This document shows positions 7,216-16,500 of a stretch of DNA of 64,000 nucleotides, in pieces. The stretch covers positions 434,001 to 498,000 of the forward strand of contig JADJWF010000001.1 in assembly GCA_016716505.1 (NCBI GenBank), given 5' to 3'. Made by a program: the position numbers and the translations under genes. Position 1 is the stretch's first letter. The number at the start of each line of letters is the position of its first letter. The stretch is from Verrucomicrobiota bacterium (GTDB taxonomy: Bacteria > Verrucomicrobiota > Verrucomicrobiia > Limisphaerales > J093). A model generated the notes under the pieces. That model was not told the DNA's origin. It made no database searches and saw only the letters and a program-made list of their open reading frames with translations.

Positions 7216-9175
7216 TCAATCCCGCCCGGCCTCCGCCGCCGCTTCCAGCAGCCGCAGCAGCCGATCGCGTTTCGCGTTGCTCAGCCCCGCCGCCTTGAGC
7301 TTCTCCCAAGTCAGTCTCGCAAACTCCGACACCTCGTGGCTTCGGCGCGAACGGTCCCAGTCCAGACCCGTCGCCGCCTCCAAGTCGCCCAGCGCCCGCT
7401 TGTCCTTGGCGAACCCCTTGCGAACCTGTTCCCAGCGCTCTGCATCGGTCTGGGGTGCTTCCGCCGCCGCAGGCACGACCGCCGTCCCCTTCTTCCCCTT
7501 CGGCCGCCGCTCCGGCAGGCGGCTCAACTGCCGCACCGCCCCGGCCACCCGCGCCCGGACCGGCGCGTCCTTGTCCGGCTTCCACTTCCGGGCCTGCTCC
7601 AGAAAGTTCTCGTCGCCCAAGTCGGTGTAGATTAGGTCTTCGTCCATCTTGATCCGCACCAGCAGCGGGAACCGCACCGCCTGCCCGCTGATGATCCCCT
7701 GGCCCGGCCCAAAGCCCGGCAGCATCCGCGCGTCCTGCTCGCTCAGGTTCTCCATGATCTGCTTCACGAAGTTCTGATCGCGTGGGTTGACCAGACGGAG
7801 GATCAGGAACGAGTTGCACTGCGAGAGAATCGTCTCATCCACCCGGTTGGGCCGCTGGCTGATGAGCATGAGGCCGGTGCCGAACTTGCGCCCCTCCGTG
7901 ATGAGCTTGCGGATAGTTTCCAGTGACGGCACGTCCTCCGTGCCTCCGCGCGACGATGGGATGAACGTGTGCGCCTCCTCCACCACCGCGAGGAAGGGCG
8001 GAATCCGGTTCGACAGGTTGGCGCGATGCTCGTAAAGCGCCTCCAAGAGAATCGAGGCGATCGTCGTCTGCGTCAGGTGGTCGTAGCCGCCGAGGTAAAG
8101 GATGGACACGGTCTTGGGCGCGACGATGCCCTCCGGCCGGCCCTGTGGATCGGGCATCTTCTCGAATTGAAGCTGCTTCAACTGCTGCCGCATCCGCTCA
8201 TTCGTTACCTCCATCCGCTCCAGGCGGGCCTCCACGACGCCAAGCTGGCGACGGCAGACGGAGAGCGTCGGCAATTTGCGCCTGTCGTTCGCCTGCCCGG
8301 CCTTCTTGGCCAATGAATCCCGCAGCCCCCTTGATGTAGCGGAGCACCGAATCGCCCTCCACCGGGTCCACTTCCGCCAGCGACTCGCCCAATACTTCCC
8401 GCTGCGGCTCGGTCAACCCCTCCGTCATCTTGTTGATCAGGATTTCCACGATGTGCCGGTTCTGCTCCGTCATCGCGATGTGCGGGTATAGCAGCTTCAC
8501 CGTCGTGCCCGGAAAGACCTCGCGCTTCTGCCACAGCCCCAGGTAGTCGCCGTGCGGGTCGAGGATCAGCAGCGGATAGCCCTGCTCGATCAACTCGCGC
8601 AGAATCCGCCGCGCCGCCACCGTCTTGCCGCCGCCGGTCATGGCCAGGATGGCAATGTGCCGCGCCACCACCCGGTCGGCGGAAATCGCGATGTCCACGT
8701 CCTGCCGGGCGATGAGCGTGCCGATGTGCAGCGGCGTGTGGCCGGGAATCCCACCCGCCAGGAGTTCCTTGATCGCCGCCGCTGGCGGATAGAGCACCTC
8801 CGCCGCCGGCTGCACCGGATACGTCAGCGGGTAGAGATGCTTGAACCCGGCATCCGCCGGCGAGCAGCCGAGAATCAGCACGCCCGCTTCCAACCGGTCC
8901 CGGCTGTTCGAGAGAATGGTGTCCTGGAGCGACAGCCCCTCGTTCGATAGCTCCTGTGCCGCCTCGTAGGGGAAGAACGGGTTGTAGCGGTTGATGCTGA
9001 CCACCCGGCCCCAGACGTAAATCCCCTGCGTGCCCGCCCGCGCCTCGTCCGGCACCTCCATCCGCACCGCGACCAGGTCGCCCACGCGGGACTTGAAGCC
9101 ATCCGTGTTGAAGCCAAATCCGAAATCGCGGTTCCAGAGCACGAAGCCGACTTTTTGCCATTGGTTCTGAGCCAT
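7216..9175 (-). pseudogene. HerA/FtsK-like hexameric ATPase, frameshifted
   Basis: Two overlapping frames (8198-9175 and 7216-8313) make one 652-residue protein if one G is dropped from the G5 run at 8326-8330. The join then reads YIKGLRDSLAKKAGQ. An N-terminal HAS-barrel-like region is at about 8-65. Walker A MTGGGKT is at 179-185 and LILDPHGDY at 203-211. In the second frame LAVVEEAHTFIPS (Walker B) and LISQRPNRVDETILSQ are typical of HerA. The C-terminal ~70 residues match the end of the AIPR protein. HerA ATPases pump DNA and pair with nucleases in repair and defence. The ATG at 9175 is 6 bp inside a TTG alternative. The shift could be decay, slippage or a sequencing error. Confidence 0.85.
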
Positions 9176-9181
9176 AGCCAA

Positions 9182-9198
9182 TGTGCTAAACTAGCACA
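9182..9198. promoter_or_regulatory. Perfect inverted repeat in the divergent herA/XRE promoter region
   Basis: TGTGCTA-AAC-TAGCACA is a perfect 7-3-7 palindrome. It lies 7 bp upstream of the herA ATG and 35 bp upstream of the XRE start, the only intergenic space between the two divergent units. A half-site-like ATAGCACG occurs just inside the XRE gene (near 9281). The likely binder is the XRE protein encoded next to it (inference). Confidence 0.55.
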
Positions 9199-9233
9199 CT
9201 GCCAGCGGCGCAGTCGCGTAAAGTGCCTGAAAA

Positions 9234-9476
9234 ATGCCGCGAAAACAGGCAGTCAACCTGGTTGGCGAACGTGTCAAAATAGCACGTCGCCGCCGGAATC
9301 CGCCCCTGACCCAGGACGACCTCTCGGGCCAACTCGCCGCTTACGGAATCCAACTCGACCGCATTCTCATCTCGCGTATCGAGAGTGGCAGCCGCTATGT
9401 GACCGACGTGGAGGTCCGGGCGCTCTCCAAAGTGCTTGGTGTGACCCCAGGCTGGCTGCTTGGCATGGAGAAGTAG
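9234..9476 (+). CDS. XRE-family HTH transcriptional regulator
   Basis: An 80-residue single-domain protein. The helix-turn-helix runs from LTQDDLSGQLAAYGIQLDRI to ISRIESGSRYVTDVEVRALS, followed by LGVTPGWLLG, a typical Cro/CI-type end. It starts the plus-strand unit, 3 bp before the nuclease/helicase gene and divergent from herA-AIPR. The palindrome in the shared promoter suggests it controls both sides. Confidence 0.88.
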   Translation: MPRKQAVNLVGERVKIARRRRNPPLTQDDLSGQLAAYGIQLDRILISRIESGSRYVTDVEVRALSKVLGVTPGWLLGMEK

Positions 9477-9479
9477 GCC

Positions 9480-11513
9480 ATGCCAGCCTTCTACCGAGCG
9501 ACCGTTGCCGAGTTCCTACGCGCCGATCCAGCCGCCATCCTTGGCGAGTTGAATCTCCAAAGCCGGAATGCCGTTTCAAGTCTTCGACTGGCCACTGTCG
9601 TTTCTTGGGAGCGGACGATCGCCGTGCTTCGAAGCGGCTTGGCCGAGGTGGCTGCGAGAATCCCCGCAGCCGGCGACTGGGGACTGCTGCTCGAATATGA
9701 AGTGCCCAGACGCGACTGCCGGATTGACTGCGTCCTGCTTGCTGGCGGGATGATCATCCTCTTGGAGTTCAAAACAGGGGAGGCGGAAAGCCCTGCGGCA
9801 GCCAAACGTCAGGCTGAACATTACGCGATTGAACTTCGTGACTTCCACCGCGAAAGCCAAAGCAGATGCATCGCTCCGGTGGCCGTCCTGGCTGAAGGAG
9901 ATGCTTTCGATCCCCCGTCTGCCGGGGCTGCAGGCGATCAAGTGCTGCCGGTCCTGACGGCAAACGGCGCCACACTCTCCACTGCGTTGCTGCATCTGAC
10001 CCAGATGTGCCTGGCTGAGTTGGCGGCCCCTCAGATTGACTTGGCCGCGTGGGACGGTTCCGCTTATGCGCCGATTCCGAGCATCGTGGAAGCCGCTCAG
10101 ATGCTTTTTGCCCACCAGAGCGTGCGCGAGATTTCCCATGCGCACGCCGAAGCCTACAACCTCACCCGAACTGCGGACGTTCTGGTGAGCGCAGTTCAGC
10201 GGGCGCAGCGAGACAGCCGGAAGCTCGTCTGTTTCGTGACTGGCGTTCCGGGAGCCGGAAAAACATTGGCGGGGCTGAACGCTGTCCACAGCCCGGACCT
10301 AATTCGGAACGGGCGACCGGCCGGCGCGTTCCTGTCTGGCAACGGGCCGCTGGTCAAGGTCGTGACCGAGGCTTTGGCGGCGGATCACCACCGGCGAACG
10401 GGTCAAAGTCTGGACGAGGCAAGACGGCGAGTTCGCACATTCATCCAGGGCGTTCATAGCTTCCTCAAGACCTACCGCACGGCAGACCGGCTGCCGCCGG
10501 AGCACGTCGTGGTCTTCGACGAAGCGCAACGGGCGTGGAACGCGGAAAAGGTCCGAAAGGAACTCCTCCGCCGTGCGACAAGCGAGGAGCGAGGGTTGCT
10601 CGATTCGGCGAATTCCGAACCAGCTTTGATGCTGAGCATCATGGACCGATGGCCCGATTGGGCGGTCATCGTCGCGTTGGTTGGTGGCGGGCAGGAAATC
10701 CACGATGGCGAAGCCGGGCTGGCCGAGTGGGGTCGCGCTGTGCGTGAGCAGTTTCCACACTGGGAGGTGGTGGCATCGCCGGAGGCGCTGACCGGCGGTG
10801 CCAGCGTTGCGGGCAGCCGGCTCTTTTCCGAGGGCGTGGCAGATTCGATCATCGTTCAGCAAGAACCACACCTGCACCTGCCGGTCTCCGTCCGCTCGTT
10901 CAGGGCGCAGTCCGTTGCGGAGTGGGTCAATCATGTGGTCAGCGGTAACCCCGACCACGCCTCGCGGGTGGCTGCACAAGCGGCGGGGTTTCCCATCAAG
11001 CTAACGCGCTCGCTGGACGAGGCCCGCCGTTGGTTGCAGAACCAAACGCGCGGCTTCCGGAGATGCGGGTTGCTCGCGAGTTCTGGCGCATTGCGGCTCC
11101 GCGCACACGGCATCGAAGTCTCGTCTGGATTCAGAAGCGGGTTCCCGTTTGAAGAGTGGTTTCTGGCCGCGCCGGAAGATGTCCGTTCCTCAAACCGCCT
11201 TGAGGTCGCGTTGACGGAGTTTGAATGTCAGGGCCTGGAACTGGACTGGGTCGCCGTGTGCTGGGGCGGCGATTTCACATGGGGCGGCGAGGGTTGGCAG
11301 TTTCGGCAATTCAAGGGCACAGCCTGGCAGTTGGTGCAGAAGGCGGTGACGCGGGAGTTCATCCGCAACAAGTATCGGGTTCTGCTCACGCGAGCGCGTG
11401 AGGGAATCGTGATTTGGGTTCCCGACGGAAGTGTGGCCGACGAAACGAGGCCCCCCGACTGGTTTAACTCGACAGCAGCATTTCTTTCGAGTTGCGGGGC
11501 GGTAACGCTTTGA
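9480..11513 (+). CDS. DUF2075 superfamily helicase with an N-terminal PD-(D/E)xK nuclease-like domain
   Basis: 677 residues. Residues ~65-115 look like a restriction-type nuclease core: RIDCVLLAGG at 81-90 with Asp83, then LLEFKTGE at 94-101 with Glu96 and Lys98, and a Gln at 111. A P-loop GVPGAGKT is at 255-262 and Walker B VVVFDEAQR at 343-351, followed by superfamily 1-like motifs. The C-terminal NKYRVLLTRAREGIVIWVP is the final helicase motif of DUF2075 proteins. It probably cuts and remodels nucleic acid, and may be the restriction arm of the island (inference). It is translated directly after the XRE gene. Its 3' end overlaps the methyltransferase 3' end by 50 bp, tail to tail. Confidence 0.85.
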   Translation: MPAFYRATVAEFLRADPAAILGELNLQSRNAVSSLRLATVVSWERTIAVLRSGLAEVAARIPAAGDWGLLLEYEVPRRDCRIDCVLLAGGMIILLEFKTGEAESPAAAKRQAEHYAIELRDFHRESQSRCIAPVAVLAEGDAFDPPSAGAAGDQVLPVLTANGATLSTALLHLTQMCLAELAAPQIDLAAWDGSAYAPIPSIVEAAQMLFAHQSVREISHAHAEAYNLTRTADVLVSAVQRAQRDSRKLVCFVTGVPGAGKTLAGLNAVHSPDLIRNGRPAGAFLSGNGPLVKVVTEALAADHHRRTGQSLDEARRRVRTFIQGVHSFLKTYRTADRLPPEHVVVFDEAQRAWNAEKVRKELLRRATSEERGLLDSANSEPALMLSIMDRWPDWAVIVALVGGGQEIHDGEAGLAEWGRAVREQFPHWEVVASPEALTGGASVAGSRLFSEGVADSIIVQQEPHLHLPVSVRSFRAQSVAEWVNHVVSGNPDHASRVAAQAAGFPIKLTRSLDEARRWLQNQTRGFRRCGLLASSGALRLRAHGIEVSSGFRSGFPFEEWFLAAPEDVRSSNRLEVALTEFECQGLELDWVAVCWGGDFTWGGEGWQFRQFKGTAWQLVQKAVTREFIRNKYRVLLTRAREGIVIWVPDGSVADETRPPDWFNSTAAFLSSCGAVTL

Positions 11514-12925
11514 CCCGCGGCGGCACCGCGTTGCCGATGAGCCGGAAGGCGTGGGTGCGGGCGGCGGGGAAGCGGAACCAATCGGGGAAGCTTTGCACGC
11601 GGGCGGCCTCGCGCGGGGTGAGGGAGCGGTTCTGCGTGGGGTGGATGAACATCAGGCCGTCCTTGCTCAGGTGGGCGACGATGGTGGAGCAGGGCTGCCA
11701 GCGGCATTGCCGGGTGTAGCGGTCCCGGAACTTGGTCTTCTCGTAGGGGAAGGCGAACTTCACGCCGCGCTCGCGCATGGCCACGGCGGAGTTCTCGCCC
11801 TCCTTCAGCCGGGCGAAGTCGCCGAGGTCGCGCTTCGCTGTGGGGGCGGGCGACGTGGTTGGTGAGTTTCTCGGCGCGGTCAATCTCAAGGACGTCGCAG
11901 AGGTAGCGCCGGGCGCTTTCCCCGACCTGCTCGATGTGGTGGCGGCGGCGGGCGAAGTCGTAGTCGCACTCGTCCTCCCCGCCCCCGGCGCGGAGGATGG
12001 GCAGGTCTCCGATGGCGTCCCAGAGCGTGGGTCGCGCAGACTGCCAGTCAGTCGAATCGAGGATTGCCAATCCGCCGTCGTCCCCCGAATCCGAAGCGCT
12101 CCGGGCATCGGAAGTCTTGCCGAATGGAATTCGGCGATACGGCAGATTGGAATTCCGCGCTACGGCACGCGGGGCGGGTTTGAGTTCGCTTGGAAAATAA
12201 CCGGTCAGGTCAGCGCGGACGCCGATGATGAGCTGGCGGCGGCGTTTCTGCGGCACGCCCAGAGCCCACGCGTCCTCGATCTGGCCGTGGACGCGGTAGC
12301 CGGGATTGCCCACCGCCCGCCCCAGTTCGCGGGCCTCCTTTTGGACGCGCGTGAAGTATTCGCCGCCCGCCGCCGTGCGCAGGCCGGGGACGTTTTCCAT
12401 CACGAACACGCGAGGCTTGAAGAAGTCCGCGAAGCGCAGGAAGTCGCGGTAAAGGTGGCGGCGGGGATCGGGCGTGAGGCGCTGGCCGTGATTGGTGCCG
12501 TCGCGCCGGCGGGCGATGGAAAAGCCCTGGCAGGGCGGCCCGCCAACGATGACGTCCACGAGGTCCGTGCCCAGCAGGGCCGCCAAGTCCGCCGGGTCGA
12601 AGGCCGTCAAATCACGCTCCAAGACGTGCGCCACGGGGAGTAGATCGGGGTGCCGGCGCTCGACAAGGTTGGCGCGAAGGGTGGCGATGGCGTGCGGATC
12701 GTGATCAATCGCGGCAAGCACGTGGAACCCCGCCCGTTGCATCCCGAGCGTGAAGCCGCCGCAGCCGCAGAACAGGTCGAGGCAGGTGAGGGGGTGGTTT
12801 AGTGGTTCAGAGCGCGACTTCGAACGGGGAATTCTCTTCCCCGAAGGCGGCGCGGGAGCCGCCGCCTCGCTGGGCAGTGCCTGCCCGCGAGAGGCGAGCA
12901 CTCCAGATGTTCGCCGCCCGTCCAT
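11464..12925 (-). pseudogene. DNA cytosine-5 methyltransferase, frameshifted
   Basis: Motif I LDLFCGCGGFTLGMQ is at 49-63, motif IV VGGPPCQGFS at 127-136 (catalytic Cys132), ENVPG at 177-181 and QKRRRQLIIGVR at 226-237. Motif IX-like LTPREAARVQSFPDWF and motif X IGNAVPPRV lie in a different frame after about residue 360. Dropping one base from the run of five at 11842-11846 restores NHVARPTAKRDLGDFARL and a 486-residue enzyme. The recognition sequence is unknown. The ATG at 12925 overlaps the stop of the controller gene (TGATG), so translation is coupled. It partners logically with Vsr. The shift could be real inactivation or a homopolymer sequencing error. Confidence 0.88.
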
Positions 12926-13149
12926 CAGTCCAGGCCCTCCACGAGTTTGGCGGTGGGGATGCCCAGCGCCCGCGCCAGGCGGACGACGTTCTTGATGCCG
13001 GGATTACGGACGCCGCGCTCGATGCCGCTGATGTAGGTCTGGTCGAGGCCGGCTTTTTCGGCGAGCGCCTCCTGCGTCAGGTCCAGTGCCTCGCGTCGGC
13101 GTCGCACATTGAGACCGAGAGAGAGGAGGGTGGAGTCACGCTTGAGCAT
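12925..13149 (-). CDS. XRE-family regulator, restriction-modification controller (C-protein) type
   Basis: 74 residues, the size of R-M controller proteins. The HTH runs LTQEALAEKAGLDQTYISGI then ERGVRNPGIKNVVRLARALG, closely like C proteins (TYISGIERGxRNP). The stop overlaps the methyltransferase start. No good Shine-Dalgarno precedes the ATG at 13149; C genes are often leaderless. C-box-like repeats lie directly upstream. It likely times methyltransferase expression when the system enters a new host, by analogy with known C proteins. Confidence 0.88.
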   Translation of the reverse strand: MLKRDSTLLSLGLNVRRRREALDLTQEALAEKAGLDQTYISGIERGVRNPGIKNVVRLARALGIPTAKLVEGLD

Positions 13150-13197
13150 GACTCATAGTCCATGCTTGGAGGAGGCAGAAGTCTATGGACGATGAGT
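13150..13197. promoter_or_regulatory. C-box-like operator upstream of the controller gene
   Basis: GACTCATAGTC at 13150-13160 is a perfect palindrome of the GACTnnnAGTC form known for C-protein operators, and it abuts the controller start codon. A larger inverted repeat pairs ACTCATAGTCCAT (13151-13163) with ATGGACGATGAGT (13185-13197), 12 of 13 positions, with a 21-bp centre. This gives two binding sites, as in autoregulated controller promoters. Confidence 0.6.
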
Positions 13198-13510
13198 TCT
13201 AAATGTGCTGCGACAGCACCTTGCCGGAAGCGGGCCGGGTATCCGCCCGGCTGCATGAAGAGCCCGGCGGGCGGGCCGATTTTGGGGCGAAGAGGCAAGG
13301 TCGTCGGCCGTGCCGGTGAGGGGCAGCACACGGTTGGGCCGTGGAGTCCGCCGGGCCGGCCGGCGCTTCACCGGTTTCGAGCACGGTTCCCGCGGAGAGC
13401 GCCGGGAGGCTGCCCCGCCGCGAAGGCGGGCGCACTGTCGGGTGCGTCCGTTTCGCGCGAAGCGTCGGGGACGGCGGCAGTCCCCGGCCGCCCTTGGGCG
13501 GGACACCCTC
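13198..13510. other. Intergenic region without a recognised gene
   Basis: About 310 GC-rich bases between the controller operator and the stop of the LamG protein. GGGGACGGCGGCAGTCCCC at about 13469-13487 can form a short hairpin near the LamG 3' end but has no T tract. I see no coding or RNA signal. Confidence 0.4.
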
Positions 13511-16500
13511 TCATTGCCGAACGCGGTAGTAGCGCGCCGCCAGGGTGGGCGGGATGCGGAGTGGTGAGCTGCCGCTGACATCGCCCCACGGTCCCGTCAC
13601 GGCCGCTGCCGACTGCAAGGTGCCGTTGGTCCAGACGATCACCACCTCACCCGCCTCGCGCGCGATGGCCAGCGTCGGCGGCTGGGTGGTCCGGGTGATC
13701 AAGCCGTAGTGGATCAAGACCTCGTCCGGCGACAGCGGCGCGGCATAGACAGCGACTTCGTCCAGGTCGCCTTCGAAGAACGCCGACGGTTCCGGGGCCG
13801 CCAGTTGATCCCCCCCCATGCTCAAGGGGCGAATATCGTTGGGTGCGAACGGAGCCGGGCTTTTGCCCACGAGCCGGCCGTTCACGTAAAGCCGTTTGGT
13901 CTGGCCATCGCTGGTCCCCACCAGATGCGTCCATTGCCCGATCTCGACGGCCGGCCCCTCGGTGACATCCCAACCCGCGAGGTCGCCGCGCCCGGTCAGG
14001 AACTGCCAGCGGTTTGCGGCGCCCGCCACCAGCGCATAGCCACGCTGGGGATTGTCCACGCGCGAGGCGACCGCCGCGCGCGGACTGCCGGCCCCGCCGG
14101 TGACGCGGGCCCAGGCCTCGACACTGAAGGGCAGCGGGTTTAGCGCCGCGCTGAACGGCACCTCCACGCGAGCGCCGCCGGCTTGCACGAAATGCGCGGC
14201 TGGATCGTTGGAATCCACGCCGGGCACACCCAACACCACGCCGCCGAGGTACGTGCCCGGCCGGTTGCCGGCGGAGTCGAGGGCCGTGACGCCGTGGGTT
14301 TCGCCGAGGCGCCAGTAGGCAATTGCCCCGGCGGCCCGGACGGCGTCAGCGTAGGACATCGCGGGCAAGGTCACGATCTTCAGGGAGGCAACGTCGCTGA
14401 GAACGGTCCCCGCGGCGTTGCTGACCCGGACGCGGTAATCGCCGGCGTCGTCGTTCGAGACGTGGTCGAGGGTCAACGTCGCGTTGGTTTGGCTGGTCAG
14501 GTTGGAGCCATTGAACTGCCACTGATACCCGAGGGGCGGGCTGCCGGACGCCAGCACACGAAAGGTCACGGAATAGTCGGGAAACGCGGCGAGGGAATCG
14601 GGTTGCTCCAAGATTTCCGGGCCCAGCAGCTTGCCGACCCCCGCGCCATAGTGGGCGGCCACCTGTTCGGGATTCAGGGGGCGGGTGTAGAGGGCCACTT
14701 CGTCGAGGTCGCCGTCGAAGAACGCTGTGCCGATGAGGCCCGCGCCGCCTTCGAGCGAGTCCGCGCCGAGGCGAACGGGCCAGCCGGTCGCTGGTTCGTA
14801 CGCGGCGGTGCGCTGCCCCGCCAGCGCGCCGTTCACGAACAGTCGCTGCACGGCACCATCCCACGTGCCCACGATGTGCGCCCAGACTCCTTTCGTCGCC
14901 GCCGGGCCGGTAACCACGCCCAGGCCCGTCGGACCGGCAACCCAGAATTCCCACCGGGCCTGGGGCGACACCTGCAGGCGGAAGCCGCGCGGTGGATCCA
15001 CGGCCAGCGAGCCGACGACCGCGCGGTGCGTGTCGGGGGCGTCGGCGAGTCTGGCCCACGCCTCGACGCTGAACGCTTCGCCCGGCGCGGGCAGGTCAGG
15101 CGGGGCTTCGACCCAGGAGAAATAGCCCGCCGTGAACCAGAAGGCTGTGTCAGGATCGCCTGCCAGCGCACCCGGCTTGCCGAGGCCCACGTTGCTGTAA
15201 ATGTCCGCGTGGTGGCCGCTGCTGGCGTCGCGGGCCAACCGGCCGGTGCGCTCGCCCAGTCGCCAGTAGGCGAGCGGCCGGTCGGCCATGACGGCGGCCG
15301 GATAGCTGTCGGCGGGGGGAGAGATGACGAGCAGCGCGGCGGCGTCGCTGAGGGTTGCCCCCCGCGAGGTGGCAACACGGACGCGGTAGTTCCCGGCGTC
15401 GGACGGCTGGAGGTTGGGAAGGGAGAGCGTGGCGTTGGTCGCACCGGCCAGGTCCGTTCCGTTCCGCTGCCACTGATACAGCAGGTTGGTTCCGCCCGTG
15501 GCCACGACGTGGAACCGGGCCGTGCCGCCGGCGAAATTGGTGCTGGATTGCGGTTGCGCCAGAATCGTCGGGAACCCCTCCGGCTCGACCGTCAGCACGG
15601 CTTCGAAGCTCACGACCGAGCTGACGTCGTTGAACACCCGGGCGCGGTAACGGCCGGCCTGGGCGAGGGTGAGGTTGGTGAGCACGAGCGTTGGCGCGTT
15701 GGCACCGGGGAAGTCCACCCCGTTCCACTGCCACTGATAGCGGAGGGGCAGGGAGCCGGCGGCGCTGACGGCAAACTCCACCGTCGAGCCGACGTAGTTG
15801 GTCAGGCTGACCGGATTCTCGATGATCGTAGGGCCAACCGGCTTGGGCGCGGGGCGGCCCGCCGCAAGGAAGTGGGTCAGGACGTCGGCATCGGCCAGGG
15901 CGTTGGTGTAGATGGCGACCTCGTCCACGTCGCCCGCCAGGAAGGCGGTGCCCAGCGGGAGCTCGTTGCCGCCCGCACCGATCCGCAAGGGGCGGCTGGT
16001 GTTGGGCACGTAATTCGTGCGCCGCACCTCGACCAGCGTGGCGTCCACGTAAAGGCGTGCGAAGACGCCGTCATAGGACGCGACCAAATGCTCCCACTGA
16101 TCGCGGACCGACGGCCCGATGAGCAGGGCCGGGTCGGCCTTGCCCGTGCCGAGCCAGAAGCGCCAGCGATCCGTGCCGTCCTTGCCCAGGGCCCAGCCGC
16201 GCGTACCGATTGGGGTGCCCACGTCGCGGCTGGACACGGCCTCCCCGCCGGCTGGCCCTCCGGGCGTGGGATTGGCCCAGCACTCGACCGTGAAGACACC
16301 CCGATTCAACTCCGGCAGAAACGGCACTTCGATCTTGTCGTCTGCCCCGTCGAAGCCGGCGGCCGTGTTGGCGGGCGCGGTGAGCAGCGCCCCGGGGCGG
16401 CCGCCCTGTGCGCCGTTCAGGTACTGGCCGTGGGCGGCGGGTCCAAGGCTGCCTTCATTGGCGGCCACCGTGGGGGGCGCGGGGGGCGGCTCATTGAGGC

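Noticed and set aside
11228..11463. Extension of the methyltransferase first frame beyond the true C-terminus
   Set aside because: After the frameshift this frame reads low-complexity Arg/Pro/His text and antisense of the helicase gene. The real C-terminal motifs are in the other frame and end at 11464.
13469..13487. Hairpin GGGGAC/GTCCCC downstream of the LamG protein stop, considered as a terminator
   Set aside because: Short stem, GC-only, no T tract on the relevant strand.
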